Assembly (NCBI RefSeq): GCF_014698735.1
Contig: NZ_JACJTQ010000029.1
Coordinates: 1 to 64,000, forward strand
Length of the DNA stretch: 64,000 nucleotides
From: Anabaena catenula FACHB-362
Lineage (GTDB): Bacteria; Cyanobacteriota; Cyanobacteriia; Cyanobacteriales; Nostocaceae
Reading direction: 5' to 3'
The notes under the pieces were generated by a model that searched no databases, had not been told where the DNA came from, and saw nothing but the letters and a program-made list of their open reading frames with translations. How positions within the stretch are numbered: the first letter of the stretch is position 1; every line of letters starts with the position of its first letter. The position numbers and the translations under genes were made by a program. Shown here one piece after another: positions 31,658 through 41,410 of the stretch.

Positions 31658-32584
31658 TCATAAAATGCCTTTGTCTTGCAAGAAAGAATCAAAAGTCACC
31701 CGTTCAGGAAGTGATGCTTGTGCGCCTCTTTTTGTTGTTGCTAAAGCACCTGCTGCTGCACCCCAAACTACTGCTTTTCGTAAAGGGAGTTTTTGAAAAA
31801 GTGCTGCTGCTAAACCACCATTAAAAGCATCACCAGCGGCAACGGTATCAACTGCATGAACTGGGAAAGCAGGTGTAAAGAAAGCTTCTTCAGCATTGGC
31901 ACAATAAACACCTTTTGCACCCAATTTTATCACTGCACATTTTACTCCTCGTTGCAATAAAATACCTGCGGCTTTTGCGGCTGTTTCCGCTCCATTTACA
32001 GGAAACCCCACCAACTGTTCTGCTTCTATTTCATTAGGTGTGATAATATCAATTAAGGGGTAAAGTTCATCTGGTAAATGGGTTTGTGCTGGTGCAGGAT
32101 CAAGAATGACACTAATATTTGCATTTCTCGCCGCTTTGGCAGCAGCCACTACTGTATTAATGGGAATTTCCAATTGTAAAAGTATTGCGTTTGCTTCTGG
32201 TAATAAATGGGATAATCTTTCTACATCTTCATCATTTACGCGCCCATTTGCACCGGGAATAATAATAATTTGATTTTCTCCACTATCATCAACGGTGATG
32301 AGAGCAACTCCCGAATTAACGTTATTATCTATGAATAGATTTGCAGTTTTTACGCCTGATGATTGCAAATTTTCAATTAATTCTACACCGAAAGTATCCC
32401 CACCTACACGCCCAACTATATGGGTAGGAATTCCCAATTTTGCTAGTGCTACGGCTTGATTTGCACCTTTACCTCCAGGTGTTGTCAAAAAATCTTTCCC
32501 CGTTAGTGTTTCTCCAGGAACTGGTAAGCGAGTTGCTGTTACTACTAAGTCTAAATTAATACTGCCGAATACGATAATGTTCAT
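31658..32584 (-). CDS. rbsK: Ribokinase
   Basis: A 308-residue PfkB-family sugar kinase. It has the N-terminal FGSINLDLVV, the PfkB signature GGKGANQAVALAKLG (about 38-52), a substrate region NSGVALITVD, and the C-terminal signature TVAAGDAFNGGLAAAL with the catalytic Asp (about 250-265). The overall pattern fits RbsK, phosphorylating ribose. There is no ribose transporter beside it. It is convergent with the deaminase, with seven bases between the stops. Confidence 0.9.
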   Translation of the reverse strand: MNIIVFGSINLDLVVTATRLPVPGETLTGKDFLTTPGGKGANQAVALAKLGIPTHIVGRVGGDTFGVELIENLQSSGVKTANLFIDNNVNSGVALITVDDSGENQIIIIPGANGRVNDEDVERLSHLLPEANAILLQLEIPINTVVAAAKAARNANISVILDPAPAQTHLPDELYPLIDIITPNEIEAEQLVGFPVNGAETAAKAAGILLQRGVKCAVIKLGAKGVYCANAEEAFFTPAFPVHAVDTVAAGDAFNGGLAAALFQKLPLRKAVVWGAAAGALATTKRGAQASLPERVTFDSFLQDKGIL

Positions 32585-32938
32585 AATAGTGGTTTAATTG
32601 GCAAAATTATTAGTACATAGTTACTAAGGTATGGTACTCTAGTATTAATGATAGATTGCTGTCAGTACGCGTTCTGTGAAATTTCCCTCAGTTGGTCGCT
32701 GGGGGATTTTTATTTTTCTAACTAAATTGTTATGTCAATAGTCGTGCAAAATAAATTATCTATACTAAAAACGGTTGTCAACTTTACTTTTAAACGCAGA
32801 GGTTCGCTGAGGTAAACGCAAAGTGACGCAGAGTTTTTATTGAAGTTTTCGCTTTGAATTTTGTTATCCTCATAAAGTCGAGATATTAACGGTAATTAGG
32901 ACTATCTGAAATTCTGGAATCTTTGTCAAACAAGAATT
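32585..32938. other. Spacer between rbsK and the acetyltransferase
   Basis: Apart from the orphan terminator it carries an ACGCAGAGG...ACGCAGAG dispersed repeat (about 32797-32837). No open frame is convincing. Confidence 0.45.
32684..32717 (+). terminator. Orphan terminator, possible small RNA end
   Basis: Stem TCCCTCAG/CTGGGGGA with a 7-base loop and TTTTTATTTTT. No rightward gene precedes it: rbsK starts at 32584 on the other strand. It could end a short noncoding transcript beginning around 32600-32650. Confidence 0.5.
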
Positions 32939-33499
32939 TTAAAAAGCTGACCGAATAATGTGGCAAGGATTACCCGCAGCGATGACATTTGCTGGTATAT
33001 CTTTAATGACTACACTACCTGCGCCAATGGTAGTATTATCACCAATGGTTACACCTGGACAAATAATTACACCACCACCTATCCAGACATTATTACCAAT
33101 TTTAATTGGTGCGGCTAGTTCTCTACCTGTTAGCCGAGTTTCTGGGTCTGTGGGATGATAAGCTGTGTAAATCTGCACATAAGGAGCAATTAACACATTT
33201 TCACCAATATGAACGGTATTGCAATCTAAAATTACACAACCATAATTTATGTATAAGTTATTGCCAGCGTAAATATTACCACCATAGTCGCAGTGGAAAG
33301 GTGGGACAATTTTGATTTTTTCTCCTATTTCCGCAAACAAGTCTTGTAAAATTTGCTGTCGCTGCTGTTGCTGTTCTGCGGTTGTTGAGTTGTACATTTG
33401 CAGTAGACGACTAGCACGCTGACTTTCAGCAACTAATTCCGCATCTTCTGATAAATATAACTCCCCTGCCAGCATTTTTTGTTTTTCTGTTTTTTCCAT
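32939..33499 (-). CDS. Maltose/galactoside O-acetyltransferase-like protein
   Basis: A 186-residue left-handed beta-helix acetyltransferase of the Maa/LacA/NodL group. The N-terminal Mac domain is clear (EKQKMLAGELYLSEDAELV). Hexapeptide repeats run from about residue 70 (FHCDYGGNIYAGNNLYINYG) with the catalytic His in IYTAYHPTD. The acceptor sugar cannot be told. It follows folB by 10 bases on the same strand, so the two are co-transcribed. Confidence 0.88.
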   Translation of the reverse strand: MEKTEKQKMLAGELYLSEDAELVAESQRASRLLQMYNSTTAEQQQQRQQILQDLFAEIGEKIKIVPPFHCDYGGNIYAGNNLYINYGCVILDCNTVHIGENVLIAPYVQIYTAYHPTDPETRLTGRELAAPIKIGNNVWIGGGVIICPGVTIGDNTTIGAGSVVIKDIPANVIAAGNPCHIIRSAF

Positions 33500-33509
33500 G
33501 ACAGGGTAT

Positions 33510-33875
33510 TTAATTAGACTTGCTTCGTGTTAACTCAATGCTAATTTTGCCATTAAAGTCAGGAATAGGTGCAGCGGGTTTACTGAGAATGACTTGTACT
33601 TGATTAATACCATCGCTATCTTCTAAGATACCATCTGCGATCGCACCTGCTAATCTCTCTACCAATGCAAATTTTGAGGTTTTGACTAAATTTTGAATTA
33701 AACTAATTGTGCGACGATAATCTATTGTATCTTCAATATTATCTGTTTTAGCGGGTTGAGAAAGATCCAACCATAATTTGACATCTACCTCAAACCATTG
33801 TCCTAATACCTGTTCTTCTGGTAAAAACCCGGTATAGCCGTAGCAGCGAATTCCAGTTAAATGGATACAGTCCAT
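33510..33875 (-). CDS. folB: Dihydroneopterin aldolase
   Basis: FolB, 121 residues, of folate synthesis. It starts MDCIHLTGIRCYGYTGFLPEEQ, with Tyr and Glu at the usual places, and shows DTIDYR-like DNIEDTIDYRRTISLI, LVERLAGAIADGIL and the late Lys in QVILSKPAAPIPDF. First gene of a two-gene unit with the acetyltransferase. A GTGACAG/GTGATAG heptamer stretch lies in its 68-bp promoter gap to menD. Confidence 0.93.
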   Translation of the reverse strand: MDCIHLTGIRCYGYTGFLPEEQVLGQWFEVDVKLWLDLSQPAKTDNIEDTIDYRRTISLIQNLVKTSKFALVERLAGAIADGILEDSDGINQVQVILSKPAAPIPDFNGKISIELTRSKSN

Positions 33876-33943
33876 AAGAAATGAGAGGTGACAGGTGAGA
33901 AGTGATAGGTGATAATTTTACCTAGTTACCCATTATCTAATAA

Positions 33944-35671
33944 ATGCAACTTAGTTTTTATAATCTTAATCAACTTTGGTCTTATGTATTAACGGAAACC
34001 CTCAAACGCTTGGGTTTAAATTGTGCTGTTATTTGTCCTGGTTCTCGTTCTACACCCTTAACTTTAGCATTTGTCCAGCAAACGCCGGAAATTGAAGCTA
34101 TTTCCATTTTAGATGAACGTTCTGCGGCTTTTTTTGCATTGGGACAAGCCAAAGCAACGGGAAAACCTGTAGTATTAGTTTGTACTTCGGGAACAGCAGG
34201 AGCAAATTTTTACCCTGCGGTAATTGAAGCTAGAGAAAGTCGTGTACCTTTATTAATTTTAACCACCGATAGACCAGCAGAATTACGAGATTGTCATTCT
34301 GGCCAAACTATCGACCAAGTAAAATTATACGGTAATTATCCCAATTGGCAAACCGAGTTAGCGACACCCGTTGCTGACATGGAAATGTTAAGTTATCTCA
34401 GACAAACGGCAATTTATGCTTGGGAACGTTGTCAATTTCCCAACGGGGGAGCAGTGCATTTAAATATACCATTTCGTGACCCGCTGGCACCAATTGCCGA
34501 TGGTATAAATTTTACCTTAGATGTTGAATATTTTTTTTCAGGAATAGTCTCAACTCCATTACCAATTACCCATTACCAATTACCCATTACCCATGACCAA
34601 AAAGGTATTATTATTGCTGGTGTAGCCCAACCAAAAGCACCTGAAGAATATTGTAGAGCGATCGCACAACTTTCTCAAACTCTCCAATGGCCTGTTTTAG
34701 CTGAAGGACTTTCCCCAGTTAGAAATTACGCAGATTTAAATCCCTATCTAATTTCTACCTATGACATCATTTTACGTAATCGGCAACTTGCTGAAGAATT
34801 AACACCAGAAATGGTAATTCAAATCGGAGAAATGCCCACAAGTAAAGAACTGCGTAATTGGTTAATTGCTAATAAACCTCAACGTTGGATAATTGATAGT
34901 TGCGATCAAAATTTAGATCCTTTACATGGGAAAACAATACATTTAAGGACATCTATAGAGTATTTAAAGACTGAAATTTGGAAACTAGGAAATGGGAACT
35001 TAGAATATTTGCAAAAATGGTGTGATATAGAAGCAAAAGTTAGAAAAAATATTGATGTTAATTTTGAAAAGATGGAGGAATTAATTGAAAGTAAAGCAGC
35101 TTGGTTAATTTCCCAAATTCTCCCACCCGAAACACCGCTATTTATTGCTAATAGTATGCCAGTGCGAGATGTAGAATTCTTCTGGAAACCAAATAATTTA
35201 AGAATTAAACCTTATTTTAATCGAGGTGCAAATGGAATTGATGGGACACTTTCCACCGCTTTAGGAATAGCACATCATCAACAAAGTAGTGTAATGTTAA
35301 CAGGAGATTTATCTCTATTACATGATACAAATGGGTTTTTAATTAGAAATAAATTTATTGGACACCTGACAATTATTTTAATTAATAATAATGGTGGCGG
35401 GATATTTGAGATGCTACCCGTTGCCAATTTTAATCCACCTTTTGAAGAATTTTTTGCCACTCCCCAAAATATTGATTTTGCTCAGTTATGCGCTACATAT
35501 GGTGTGCAGCATGAGTTAATTACTTCTTGGGATGATTTGCAGGAAAGGTTGAATGTTTTACCAAAGACAGGAATTAGGGTTTTAGAAATCAGGACAAATC
35601 GGAAAAGGGATGCTATGTGGAGGAAGGAGAATTTAGGGAAGTTTAGTTTTGATATTGGGTTTAAATATTAG
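33944..35671 (+). CDS. menD: MenD, SEPHCHC synthase
   Basis: A thiamine-diphosphate enzyme joining 2-oxoglutarate to isochorismate in phylloquinone synthesis, needed for photosystem I. It is 575 residues. N-terminal features: VICPGSRSTPLTLAF, ILDERSAAFFALG (catalytic Glu), CTSGTAGANFYPAV. C-terminal ThDP site: RGANGIDGTLSTALGIA and GDLSLLHDTNGF...INNNGGGIFEMLP. Residues about 204-215 (PLPITHYQLPITH) are encoded by five ATTACCC/ATTACCA-type heptamers and look like an in-frame repeat insertion between domains. Confidence 0.95.
   Translation: MQLSFYNLNQLWSYVLTETLKRLGLNCAVICPGSRSTPLTLAFVQQTPEIEAISILDERSAAFFALGQAKATGKPVVLVCTSGTAGANFYPAVIEARESRVPLLILTTDRPAELRDCHSGQTIDQVKLYGNYPNWQTELATPVADMEMLSYLRQTAIYAWERCQFPNGGAVHLNIPFRDPLAPIADGINFTLDVEYFFSGIVSTPLPITHYQLPITHDQKGIIIAGVAQPKAPEEYCRAIAQLSQTLQWPVLAEGLSPVRNYADLNPYLISTYDIILRNRQLAEELTPEMVIQIGEMPTSKELRNWLIANKPQRWIIDSCDQNLDPLHGKTIHLRTSIEYLKTEIWKLGNGNLEYLQKWCDIEAKVRKNIDVNFEKMEELIESKAAWLISQILPPETPLFIANSMPVRDVEFFWKPNNLRIKPYFNRGANGIDGTLSTALGIAHHQQSSVMLTGDLSLLHDTNGFLIRNKFIGHLTIILINNNGGGIFEMLPVANFNPPFEEFFATPQNIDFAQLCATYGVQHELITSWDDLQERLNVLPKTGIRVLEIRTNRKRDAMWRKENLGKFSFDIGFKY
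34556..34600. repeat. Heptameric repeat inside menD
   Basis: ATTACCA/ATTACCC units, five or six in a row, lie within the coding frame. Three units (21 bases) keep the frame and give a seven-residue peptide period. Confidence 0.8.
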
Positions 35672-35920
35672 AGGATGTTTAAAAATTCATAAAGTTTACC
35701 CAATAACCTCTCTCCTTGTCGGAAATGGGGTCAGGGGGTTAGGTTTCTGGGCTTTTGATATTAATAACAATACTTCTCAAACCTGAGGGGAGGACTGACG
35801 CTAATCATCAATATTCCTCAGTTGTAACTTCAACAAATTTTTATCTTAAATTTTTTCAGTATTTTCTCTTAATGTATGTAGTACATTGAAGTAGTATGCA
35901 TTCACAGGATTGTTGAAAAT

Positions 35921-36733
35921 ATGACAAATGAACTTCATCTTTATTTTGATGACTCTGGCAGCCGTAATCCAGATTCAGCGGCAATACCGCGCCGTGATGG
36001 TATTGATTGCTTTGCCCTAGGAGGAATCTTAGTGCAACAAGAGAATATAGAAACTATTATAATAAAGCATCAAGAATTTTGTAGTAAATGGAATGTTACC
36101 GAACCATTACATTCTACTAAAATTCGTTCTCAACAGAAAGCTTTTGCTTGGTTAGGTAAGGAAGATAATAAACAGAAATCTCAAGAGTTTTTAAGCGAAT
36201 TAGAAATTCTTATGCTAGATTTACCGTTTACTATTATAGCCTGTGCTATTCATAGACAAGGTTACAAGGATCGTTATAAGAACAAGTACAATAACGATAT
36301 TTGGATGATGTGTAAAACTGCTTTCACTATTTTAGCTGAACGGTCAGTAAAATATGCTATTTACAAAGAACGCAAGTTACGGATATTTTTTGAAGAAAGT
36401 GGAAAAGATGCAGATAGAGCCATTCTAAAGTATGCGAAAGAACTTAAAACACAAGGAATGTATTTTGATCCACATAACTCGGCTGCTTATATGGGACTGA
36501 CAGCAGAGAAATTTAAAATAAATTGGTTAGGAGAACCACAGCGTCTAACTAAGAAATCACCCATGATACAGCTTGCAGATCTAGTCTTGTATCCAATAAT
36601 TAAGGGAGGTTATGATCCCAACTACCGAACTTATGACTCCCTTAAAACTAAGTTGAAACTTATTGATTGTATTTTAGAACCGGACAAAATACCTCAGATG
36701 GGTATCAAGTATAGCTGTTTCGACGATTTATAA
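35921..36733 (+). CDS. DUF3800 protein
   Basis: A 270-residue protein that begins LHLYFDDSGSRN and continues FALGGILV, the opening of the DUF3800 family, with late acidic MIQLADLVLYPI. The fold is thought to be RNase H-like, and members are often near phage or defence genes, but no function is established. It has its own terminator and stands alone between menD and an Rpn-family gene. Confidence 0.85.
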   Translation: MTNELHLYFDDSGSRNPDSAAIPRRDGIDCFALGGILVQQENIETIIIKHQEFCSKWNVTEPLHSTKIRSQQKAFAWLGKEDNKQKSQEFLSELEILMLDLPFTIIACAIHRQGYKDRYKNKYNNDIWMMCKTAFTILAERSVKYAIYKERKLRIFFEESGKDADRAILKYAKELKTQGMYFDPHNSAAYMGLTAEKFKINWLGEPQRLTKKSPMIQLADLVLYPIIKGGYDPNYRTYDSLKTKLKLIDCILEPDKIPQMGIKYSCFDDL

Positions 36734-36737
36734 AACT

Positions 36738-36764
36738 AAAGACTCGGAATTTATCCGAGTCTTT
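36738..36764 (+). terminator. Terminator of the DUF3800 gene
   Basis: A perfect 11-bp stem AAAGACTCGGA/TCCGAGTCTTT with a 5-base loop, four bases after the stop. The A and T arms make it potentially bidirectional. Confidence 0.85.
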
Positions 36765-36943
36765 AAAATTTCGGCTTTCATACGAAAACCCCGGGGCGTT
36801 GCCCAATAGATCCAGAATAAGACCATTCAAGATTAAGTGCAAGCTAAAATAGCCTTGTTTATTAAAACTTTAAATTTTACTTCACTTTGTATTTGAATAT
36901 ACTCTAGCCCTCTTCTTTGCGCCTTTGTATCTTTATACAAAAC

Positions 36944-37777
36944 TTACTCCCTTACTTCACTTTTTAACCACTCTTCCAAATCTGCAAGAGTAGAAAAATC
37001 TAGCAAAGCCTCACCTAATGCTTCCACCTGTTCCACTGACAAAGCCTGGATTTGAGACAGAAGTCCATCGGGAATAGTACCTAATCGTCGGTTTAATTGT
37101 CGCAGGACAAGAGATCTCTCTCCTTTTACTATTCCTTCTTCCTTCGCGTCCCGAATAGCTCGTGGTTCTTCCAGATTCAGTCCTAACATTGCTGCAATCT
37201 CCTCTCGACTCAGGTTAGAAAACTTGTAGACGATAATCGTCGTTACTAAATCTATTATCGCTTGTTCCGATTGTTGCTGTGCAAGTTCAAGCAAAAACCG
37301 CGCTGATTCCACAGCCTCTTCTTCAGGAATCGTAGTCAGCAACATCAAACCTAAACCCAAAGGTTGTTGTCGCAAATCTCCCAACTCATCCAGATATACC
37401 CGTCGGACTTGACCATTTTCTAACAAACCCCTGTGAATCATTGAGTTTGAAGGTTCCATACTGCGAGAACCAAAAATTATCACCCCAAACCAGTCTTCAT
37501 AACGAATAGAGTGACGATAGAGAAACAAAAACAACTCAGAAAAAAAGCGGTGATATAAGTCTTCATCCTTCTGAAACTGCACCTCAGCAAAAAATACTAT
37601 TTTAGAGACTGCATTATCAGGTGGTAGAAACACACCATCAATGCGGAATGCTGTTTCTTTCACCTCCACGGATTCAAATTGGTAGTCCTTTGCTTCTGGT
37701 GGTGGCTCGTCTATCAATTCAAACAATAAACCCGGAAATTGCTTGAATAACTTATAAAATATAGTGTCGCGTCGCAT
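36944..37777 (-). CDS. Rpn/DUF2887-family PD-(D/E)XK nuclease, intact
   Basis: A 277-residue intact member of the family whose remnants lie at 18024-18390 and 19847-19912. The N-terminus RRDTIFYKLFKQFPGLLFEL is followed by the nuclease core: an Asp in FRIDGVFLPP and Glu-x-Gln in FFAEVQFQKD. The C-terminal tail resembles DUF4351 (LLSQIQALSVEQVEALGEAL...LEEWLK). Relatives are called recombination-promoting nucleases or putative transposases. The natural role in cyanobacteria, where copies are many, is not known. Confidence 0.85.
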   Translation of the reverse strand: MRRDTIFYKLFKQFPGLLFELIDEPPPEAKDYQFESVEVKETAFRIDGVFLPPDNAVSKIVFFAEVQFQKDEDLYHRFFSELFLFLYRHSIRYEDWFGVIIFGSRSMEPSNSMIHRGLLENGQVRRVYLDELGDLRQQPLGLGLMLLTTIPEEEAVESARFLLELAQQQSEQAIIDLVTTIIVYKFSNLSREEIAAMLGLNLEEPRAIRDAKEEGIVKGERSLVLRQLNRRLGTIPDGLLSQIQALSVEQVEALGEALLDFSTLADLEEWLKSEVRE

Positions 37778-37894
37778 TTTTATTACACCACTGCGAGATA
37801 ATTACCAGATTGTAAAGGCTGGAGATACTATAGCGATCGCATCACCCCAAGTCCGCGATAAAATTTTCAAGCACCACAAACCCACTGTATAACC

Positions 37895-38728
37895 ATGCAA
37901 ATCGACTGGAAAACCGTTAAAACCTACGAAGACATCCTTTATCAAAAAGCCGACGGTATCGCCAAAATCACCATCAACCGTCCCCACAAACGTAATGCTT
38001 TCCGTCCTAAAACCGTATTTGAACTATACGAAGCCTTTTGGGATGCCCGTGAAGATACAAGTATTGGTGTAGTCCTATTTACGGGTGCTGGCCCCCACAC
38101 AGACGGTAAATACGCCTTCTGTTCAGGTGGTGATCAAAGTGTACGCGGACAAGCAGGTTATGTAGATGACTCAGGAATTCCCCGCTTAAACGTTTTAGAC
38201 TTACAGCGTCTTATTCGTTCCATGCCTAAAGTAGTCATTGCCCTAGTAGCTGGTTATGCTATTGGAGGGGGTCATGTTTTACATTTAATCTGTGACTTGA
38301 CTATTGCTGCGGATAACGCCATTTTTGGACAAACAGGCCCCAAAGTTGGCAGTTTTGACGGTGGTTTTGGTGCAAGTTATCTAGCCAGAATCGTCGGACA
38401 AAAAAAAGCCAGAGAAATATGGTTCCTCTGTCGTCAATATAATGCCGAACAAGCCTTAGAAATGGGTTTAGTTAATACCGTCGTCCCTGTAGAACAACTA
38501 GAAACAGAAGGTATACAATGGGCGCAAGAAATTTTAGAAAAAAGCCCCATTGCTATTCGTTGTCTCAAATCAGCATTTAACGCTGACTGTGACGGACAAG
38601 CTGGTTTACAAGAACTTGCCGGTAACGCTACCCTTCTCTATTACATGACAGAAGAAGGAGCAGAGGGAAAACAAGCATTTTTAGAAAAACGTCCTCCGAA
38701 TTTTCGGGATTTTCCTTGGTTGCCTTAA
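37895..38728 (+). CDS. menB: Naphthoate synthase (DHNA-CoA synthase)
   Basis: MenB, a crotonase-fold enzyme of 277 residues that closes the naphthoate ring of phylloquinone. Motifs: [47 protein letters not shown] (oxyanion hole), [14 protein letters not shown] with the catalytic Asp, and [19 protein letters not shown]. It is about 2.2 kb from menD but not in an operon with it. Confidence 0.96.
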   Translation: MQIDWKTVKTYEDILYQKADGIAKITINRPHKRNAFRPKTVFELYEAFWDAREDTSIGVVLFTGAGPHTDGKYAFCSGGDQSVRGQAGYVDDSGIPRLNVLDLQRLIRSMPKVVIALVAGYAIGGGHVLHLICDLTIAADNAIFGQTGPKVGSFDGGFGASYLARIVGQKKAREIWFLCRQYNAEQALEMGLVNTVVPVEQLETEGIQWAQEILEKSPIAIRCLKSAFNADCDGQAGLQELAGNATLLYYMTEEGAEGKQAFLEKRPPNFRDFPWLP

Positions 38729-38741
38729 ATATTGTTTAAAA

Positions 38742-38764
38742 TCGCACCTTACTACAAGGTGCGA
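38742..38764 (+). terminator. Hairpin after menB
   Basis: A 9-bp stem TCGCACCTT/AAGGTGCGA with loop ACTAC, 14 bases after the menB stop. There is no strong T run, so termination is likely but not certain. Confidence 0.55.
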
Positions 38765-38856
38765 CATTTGTTGATATTAACTTTGACAGAATGAAAATTT
38801 TAAAATCAAATATTATGTTAAGTGAACAAAAAATTTATTACAGTAATGATGGGTAA

Positions 38857-39171
38857 TTAAATGAAGATTACATTGGCTGTCACCTCTTGTGTTGAACAAG
38901 TAGGTGCTACTTCTACGGGAGGAAGTGCAAGATTGTCTAAATCTGAATTTATAGTGTGAGAAGCCGATACAAGCGGTTGTGCTACCGGTAAACTCCAAGC
39001 ATCTTCTAAAGTTTCCCAGGAAGGAGCAAAAGCAGGTAGAGCCAAAGGACACGCTTTCCAACTTGCTTGCACCGGTGCGCCTAACTGCTGACACATTCCA
39101 CCGCGACGACCCTCTGGCTGGTAATGACGGCAATATCGACAGGCAGATGTTAAATGTTTAGTAGGTTTCAT
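38857..39171 (-). CDS. Cys-rich conserved cyanobacterial protein
   Basis: A 104-residue protein. The N-terminal 50 residues are the conserved-looking part: ACRYCRHYQPEGRRGGMCQQ, then LGAPVQASWKACPLALPAF. Four Cys (CxxC, then two further) could bind zinc or a cluster. The rest is low in motifs. I do not know a function. A frame-shifted open frame over the same bases (38813-39133) lacks this pattern. Confidence 0.7.
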   Translation of the reverse strand: MKPTKHLTSACRYCRHYQPEGRRGGMCQQLGAPVQASWKACPLALPAFAPSWETLEDAWSLPVAQPLVSASHTINSDLDNLALPPVEVAPTCSTQEVTANVIFI

Positions 39172-39553
39172 TTGGGTTCATCTTTAGTGTCATTTAGGGC
39201 TAACTTTCACACTTAATATTTTCCTTCTATTACAAAACGGGGATCAAAGCCGACAAGTGATTATTTTATCTGGGTTCCAGCCATTTTTGTAGGTAAATAA
39301 ACTTTAGGATGTCTTTAGAATCTTGTTATATTTGTAAATGATTGTGGGAGTGTTCACATACAAAGGTTTAACTAAAACTGATTGGGGATCAAGCCTAAAA
39401 CTCTAATTTTACATTTCGCTAGGATTTTCAACTCATCCTTGAGACAGACTAAAATCACTTTATATGACCTTAATTAGTCTGTATCCTTGAACAGGGATGG
39501 ATATAGTAGCAGATAATTTTAGTCTGTTGAAAAAAAAACTGGATGAATTTGTT
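39172..39553. other. 382-bp spacer
   Basis: Between two leftward genes. I see no repeat family, terminator or gene in it. The promoter of the Cys-rich gene must be at its left end. Confidence 0.4.
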
Positions 39554-40105
39554 CTAAAACGTATTTGACGACTGCTTGGCAGCACAGGGAGAACAAACAC
39601 CCCAGCGCTGGAGTTCACCTGGTGGCGTGGGACATTGACAATGAGGACAAAGGGGTAAACCAAGCGATCGCTCTTGCCTGACCCTAGCCCAATCATCAAA
39701 AGCAGCACTAGCATTGTTAACAGCGGGTTTAACCTCAAAATTACTGATTCTCGTCCCTAAATAACTGGGATGTTCTTGTGGTGTAACAATCTGTGGTTTT
39801 GGCGTGATCGGCGAGATCTTCCACTCAGCAGTAGAGAAGCGGATATCAATCAAAGGCGTAGATAGCTTTTGATTTAATTTCAAAAGTATGGTTTTGCGTC
39901 CAAAAGTCAAATTCTGCGCCCAAGCAGCACTAGCAGTTGCTACCCACAAAACATCACGTTGAATTGACAAAGGGCGAGTTTGGGCAGCAACCACAGTACC
40001 AACAACTTCTCCCCAACATTTGAGCAAAAGTTGAAACGGTTGCTGTTGCCATTTGGCTTCTTGTTCCAGAATGCCTAAAATACTATTAACTGATTTCAAC
40101 GACAT
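39554..40105 (-). CDS. DUF721/DciA-like protein with C-terminal zinc ribbon
   Basis: A 183-residue protein. Residues about 1-90 fit DUF721 (CWGEVVGTVVAAQTRPLSIQ, then LWVATASAAWAQNLTFGR), the fold of DciA, the ancestral bacterial loader of the DnaB helicase. The C-terminus has two CxxC pairs (LPLCPHCQCPTPPG, WGVCSPCAAK), suggesting a zinc ribbon. A role in replication is inferred from the family only. It is divergent from the SPOR-like gene. Confidence 0.8.
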   Translation of the reverse strand: MSLKSVNSILGILEQEAKWQQQPFQLLLKCWGEVVGTVVAAQTRPLSIQRDVLWVATASAAWAQNLTFGRKTILLKLNQKLSTPLIDIRFSTAEWKISPITPKPQIVTPQEHPSYLGTRISNFEVKPAVNNASAAFDDWARVRQERSLGLPLCPHCQCPTPPGELQRWGVCSPCAAKQSSNTF

Positions 40106-40186
40106 TGTTCAACAGAGCAAAAATTTAGCTTAATTCTCAAATCAACTAAAATTCATCCAGCAGTCTTCGTTTCAGGCACAGTGGCA

Positions 40187-41365
40187 ATGAGTCAAAATCC
40201 CATCATCGATTCCGGCACTCAATCGTCTAAAACACCAGGCTTAAAGCCTGCACTAGCTTTATCACTGGCTAGTTTAGAAGTGCAGCTAGATCAAGAATTA
40301 ACCAGATACCGACGCGCACGTAATGTATTGAGGCAGTCGAAACAGTTCAGTACAGAAACTTATAGTACTAACCAATCCTCACCGTTAAAGGGCATGACTG
40401 CCACAGTGGGAAACACTCAGCCATCTGTAGCCGAAGTCAACACTAGCGCAATTTCTTGGGAAAAACCAGCAGAGGAAGACACCCCAGAGCAAAATCATCT
40501 CCAGATGTCCTCCACTCCAGAGTCTATCAAACCACCAACTCCACCAGCGCCAAAATCCCTCAGCAGTAGTAGTCTAGTTCCCACCAAAATTCAGGCTGCT
40601 GAAAGCGAAAATATCCTACTCACAGAAGATCCTCCCCAACACCCAGATGACTATTTAGAATCCAGTGAAGCGCTGCTGCGGAGTCTGAAAGAAAAACCAC
40701 CACAACCCAAAAAATCTAGTCCTGCCAGTGACAGTCTGCTGTCACCCTTGGGTATTGGTTCTATGTTGCTGCTATTATTAGCCAGCCTGATGTTAGGCTA
40801 TGTAGTCCTGAATCCCAAAACTTGGCCATTGAATAAAGGTAAATTTACTAATAACAGTTCTTTACCATCTGCTCAAAACCCTCAAGAAATTAATAATGCC
40901 CAACCCGTAGCAGTTCCAGAAATCACCCCCATACCTAAATATCCCGATTTAGCTGCCCGTGAGTTTCCCAAGGTGAGAGATCCCAATGATGTTGTGGCTT
41001 TAAAACCTAAAGTTCAATTAACTCCGACAATAATACCTAAACCTATCACTATCCAACCATCCCTAAAACCAGTTCCGCCCCTCACTTCAGTTCCTCTTGT
41101 CACACCCATACCTGAGATTCAGAAACCAGAAACCTTACCAACGCCAAATGGAGAAATTAAACCGTCAGCCGATGGATTCTATTATGTAGTAATTGATAAT
41201 AAAGGAGATGGTGCTTTAGCTAAGGCGCGGCAAGTTGTTTCTGATGCTTATTTATCTCCTAACCAAAAGTACATTTATCTAGCTGCATTGAAGACCAAAG
41301 ATGAAGTAAAACTCAGGTTGCAGCAGCTACAGGCAAAAGGAATTCAAGCCCGCATACAGCAATGA
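40187..41365 (+). CDS. Membrane protein with proline-rich linkers and SPOR-like end
   Basis: A 392-residue protein. A cytoplasmic N-terminus of about 185 residues, rich in Ser/Pro, carries a helix (LASLEVQLDQELTRYRRAR). One membrane span follows (about 189-209, GIGSMLLLLLASLMLGYVVL), then a Pro-rich periplasmic linker, then a C-terminal 70-residue domain (FYYVVIDNKGDGALAKARQV...VKLRLQQLQAKGIQARIQ) like SPOR domains that bind denuded peptidoglycan. ATG 40187 is chosen; a GTG at 40181 would add two residues. It is immediately upstream of pspA. Confidence 0.7.
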   Translation: MSQNPIIDSGTQSSKTPGLKPALALSLASLEVQLDQELTRYRRARNVLRQSKQFSTETYSTNQSSPLKGMTATVGNTQPSVAEVNTSAISWEKPAEEDTPEQNHLQMSSTPESIKPPTPPAPKSLSSSSLVPTKIQAAESENILLTEDPPQHPDDYLESSEALLRSLKEKPPQPKKSSPASDSLLSPLGIGSMLLLLLASLMLGYVVLNPKTWPLNKGKFTNNSSLPSAQNPQEINNAQPVAVPEITPIPKYPDLAAREFPKVRDPNDVVALKPKVQLTPTIIPKPITIQPSLKPVPPLTSVPLVTPIPEIQKPETLPTPNGEIKPSADGFYYVVIDNKGDGALAKARQVVSDAYLSPNQKYIYLAALKTKDEVKLRLQQLQAKGIQARIQQ

Positions 41366-41410
41366 GACAGGGGGCAGCAGCTGGCACAAAGTGAATGGAG
41401 CAAAGCCAAG

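Noticed and set aside
38813-39133. 106-codon frame overlapping the Cys-rich gene
   Set aside because: The other frame (38857-39171) has the CxxC pattern and a conserved-looking composition; only one can be the gene.
39460-39738. 92-codon leftward frame overlapping the end of the DciA-like gene
   Set aside because: It overlaps the zinc-ribbon codons of a convincing gene in another frame and shows no motif.
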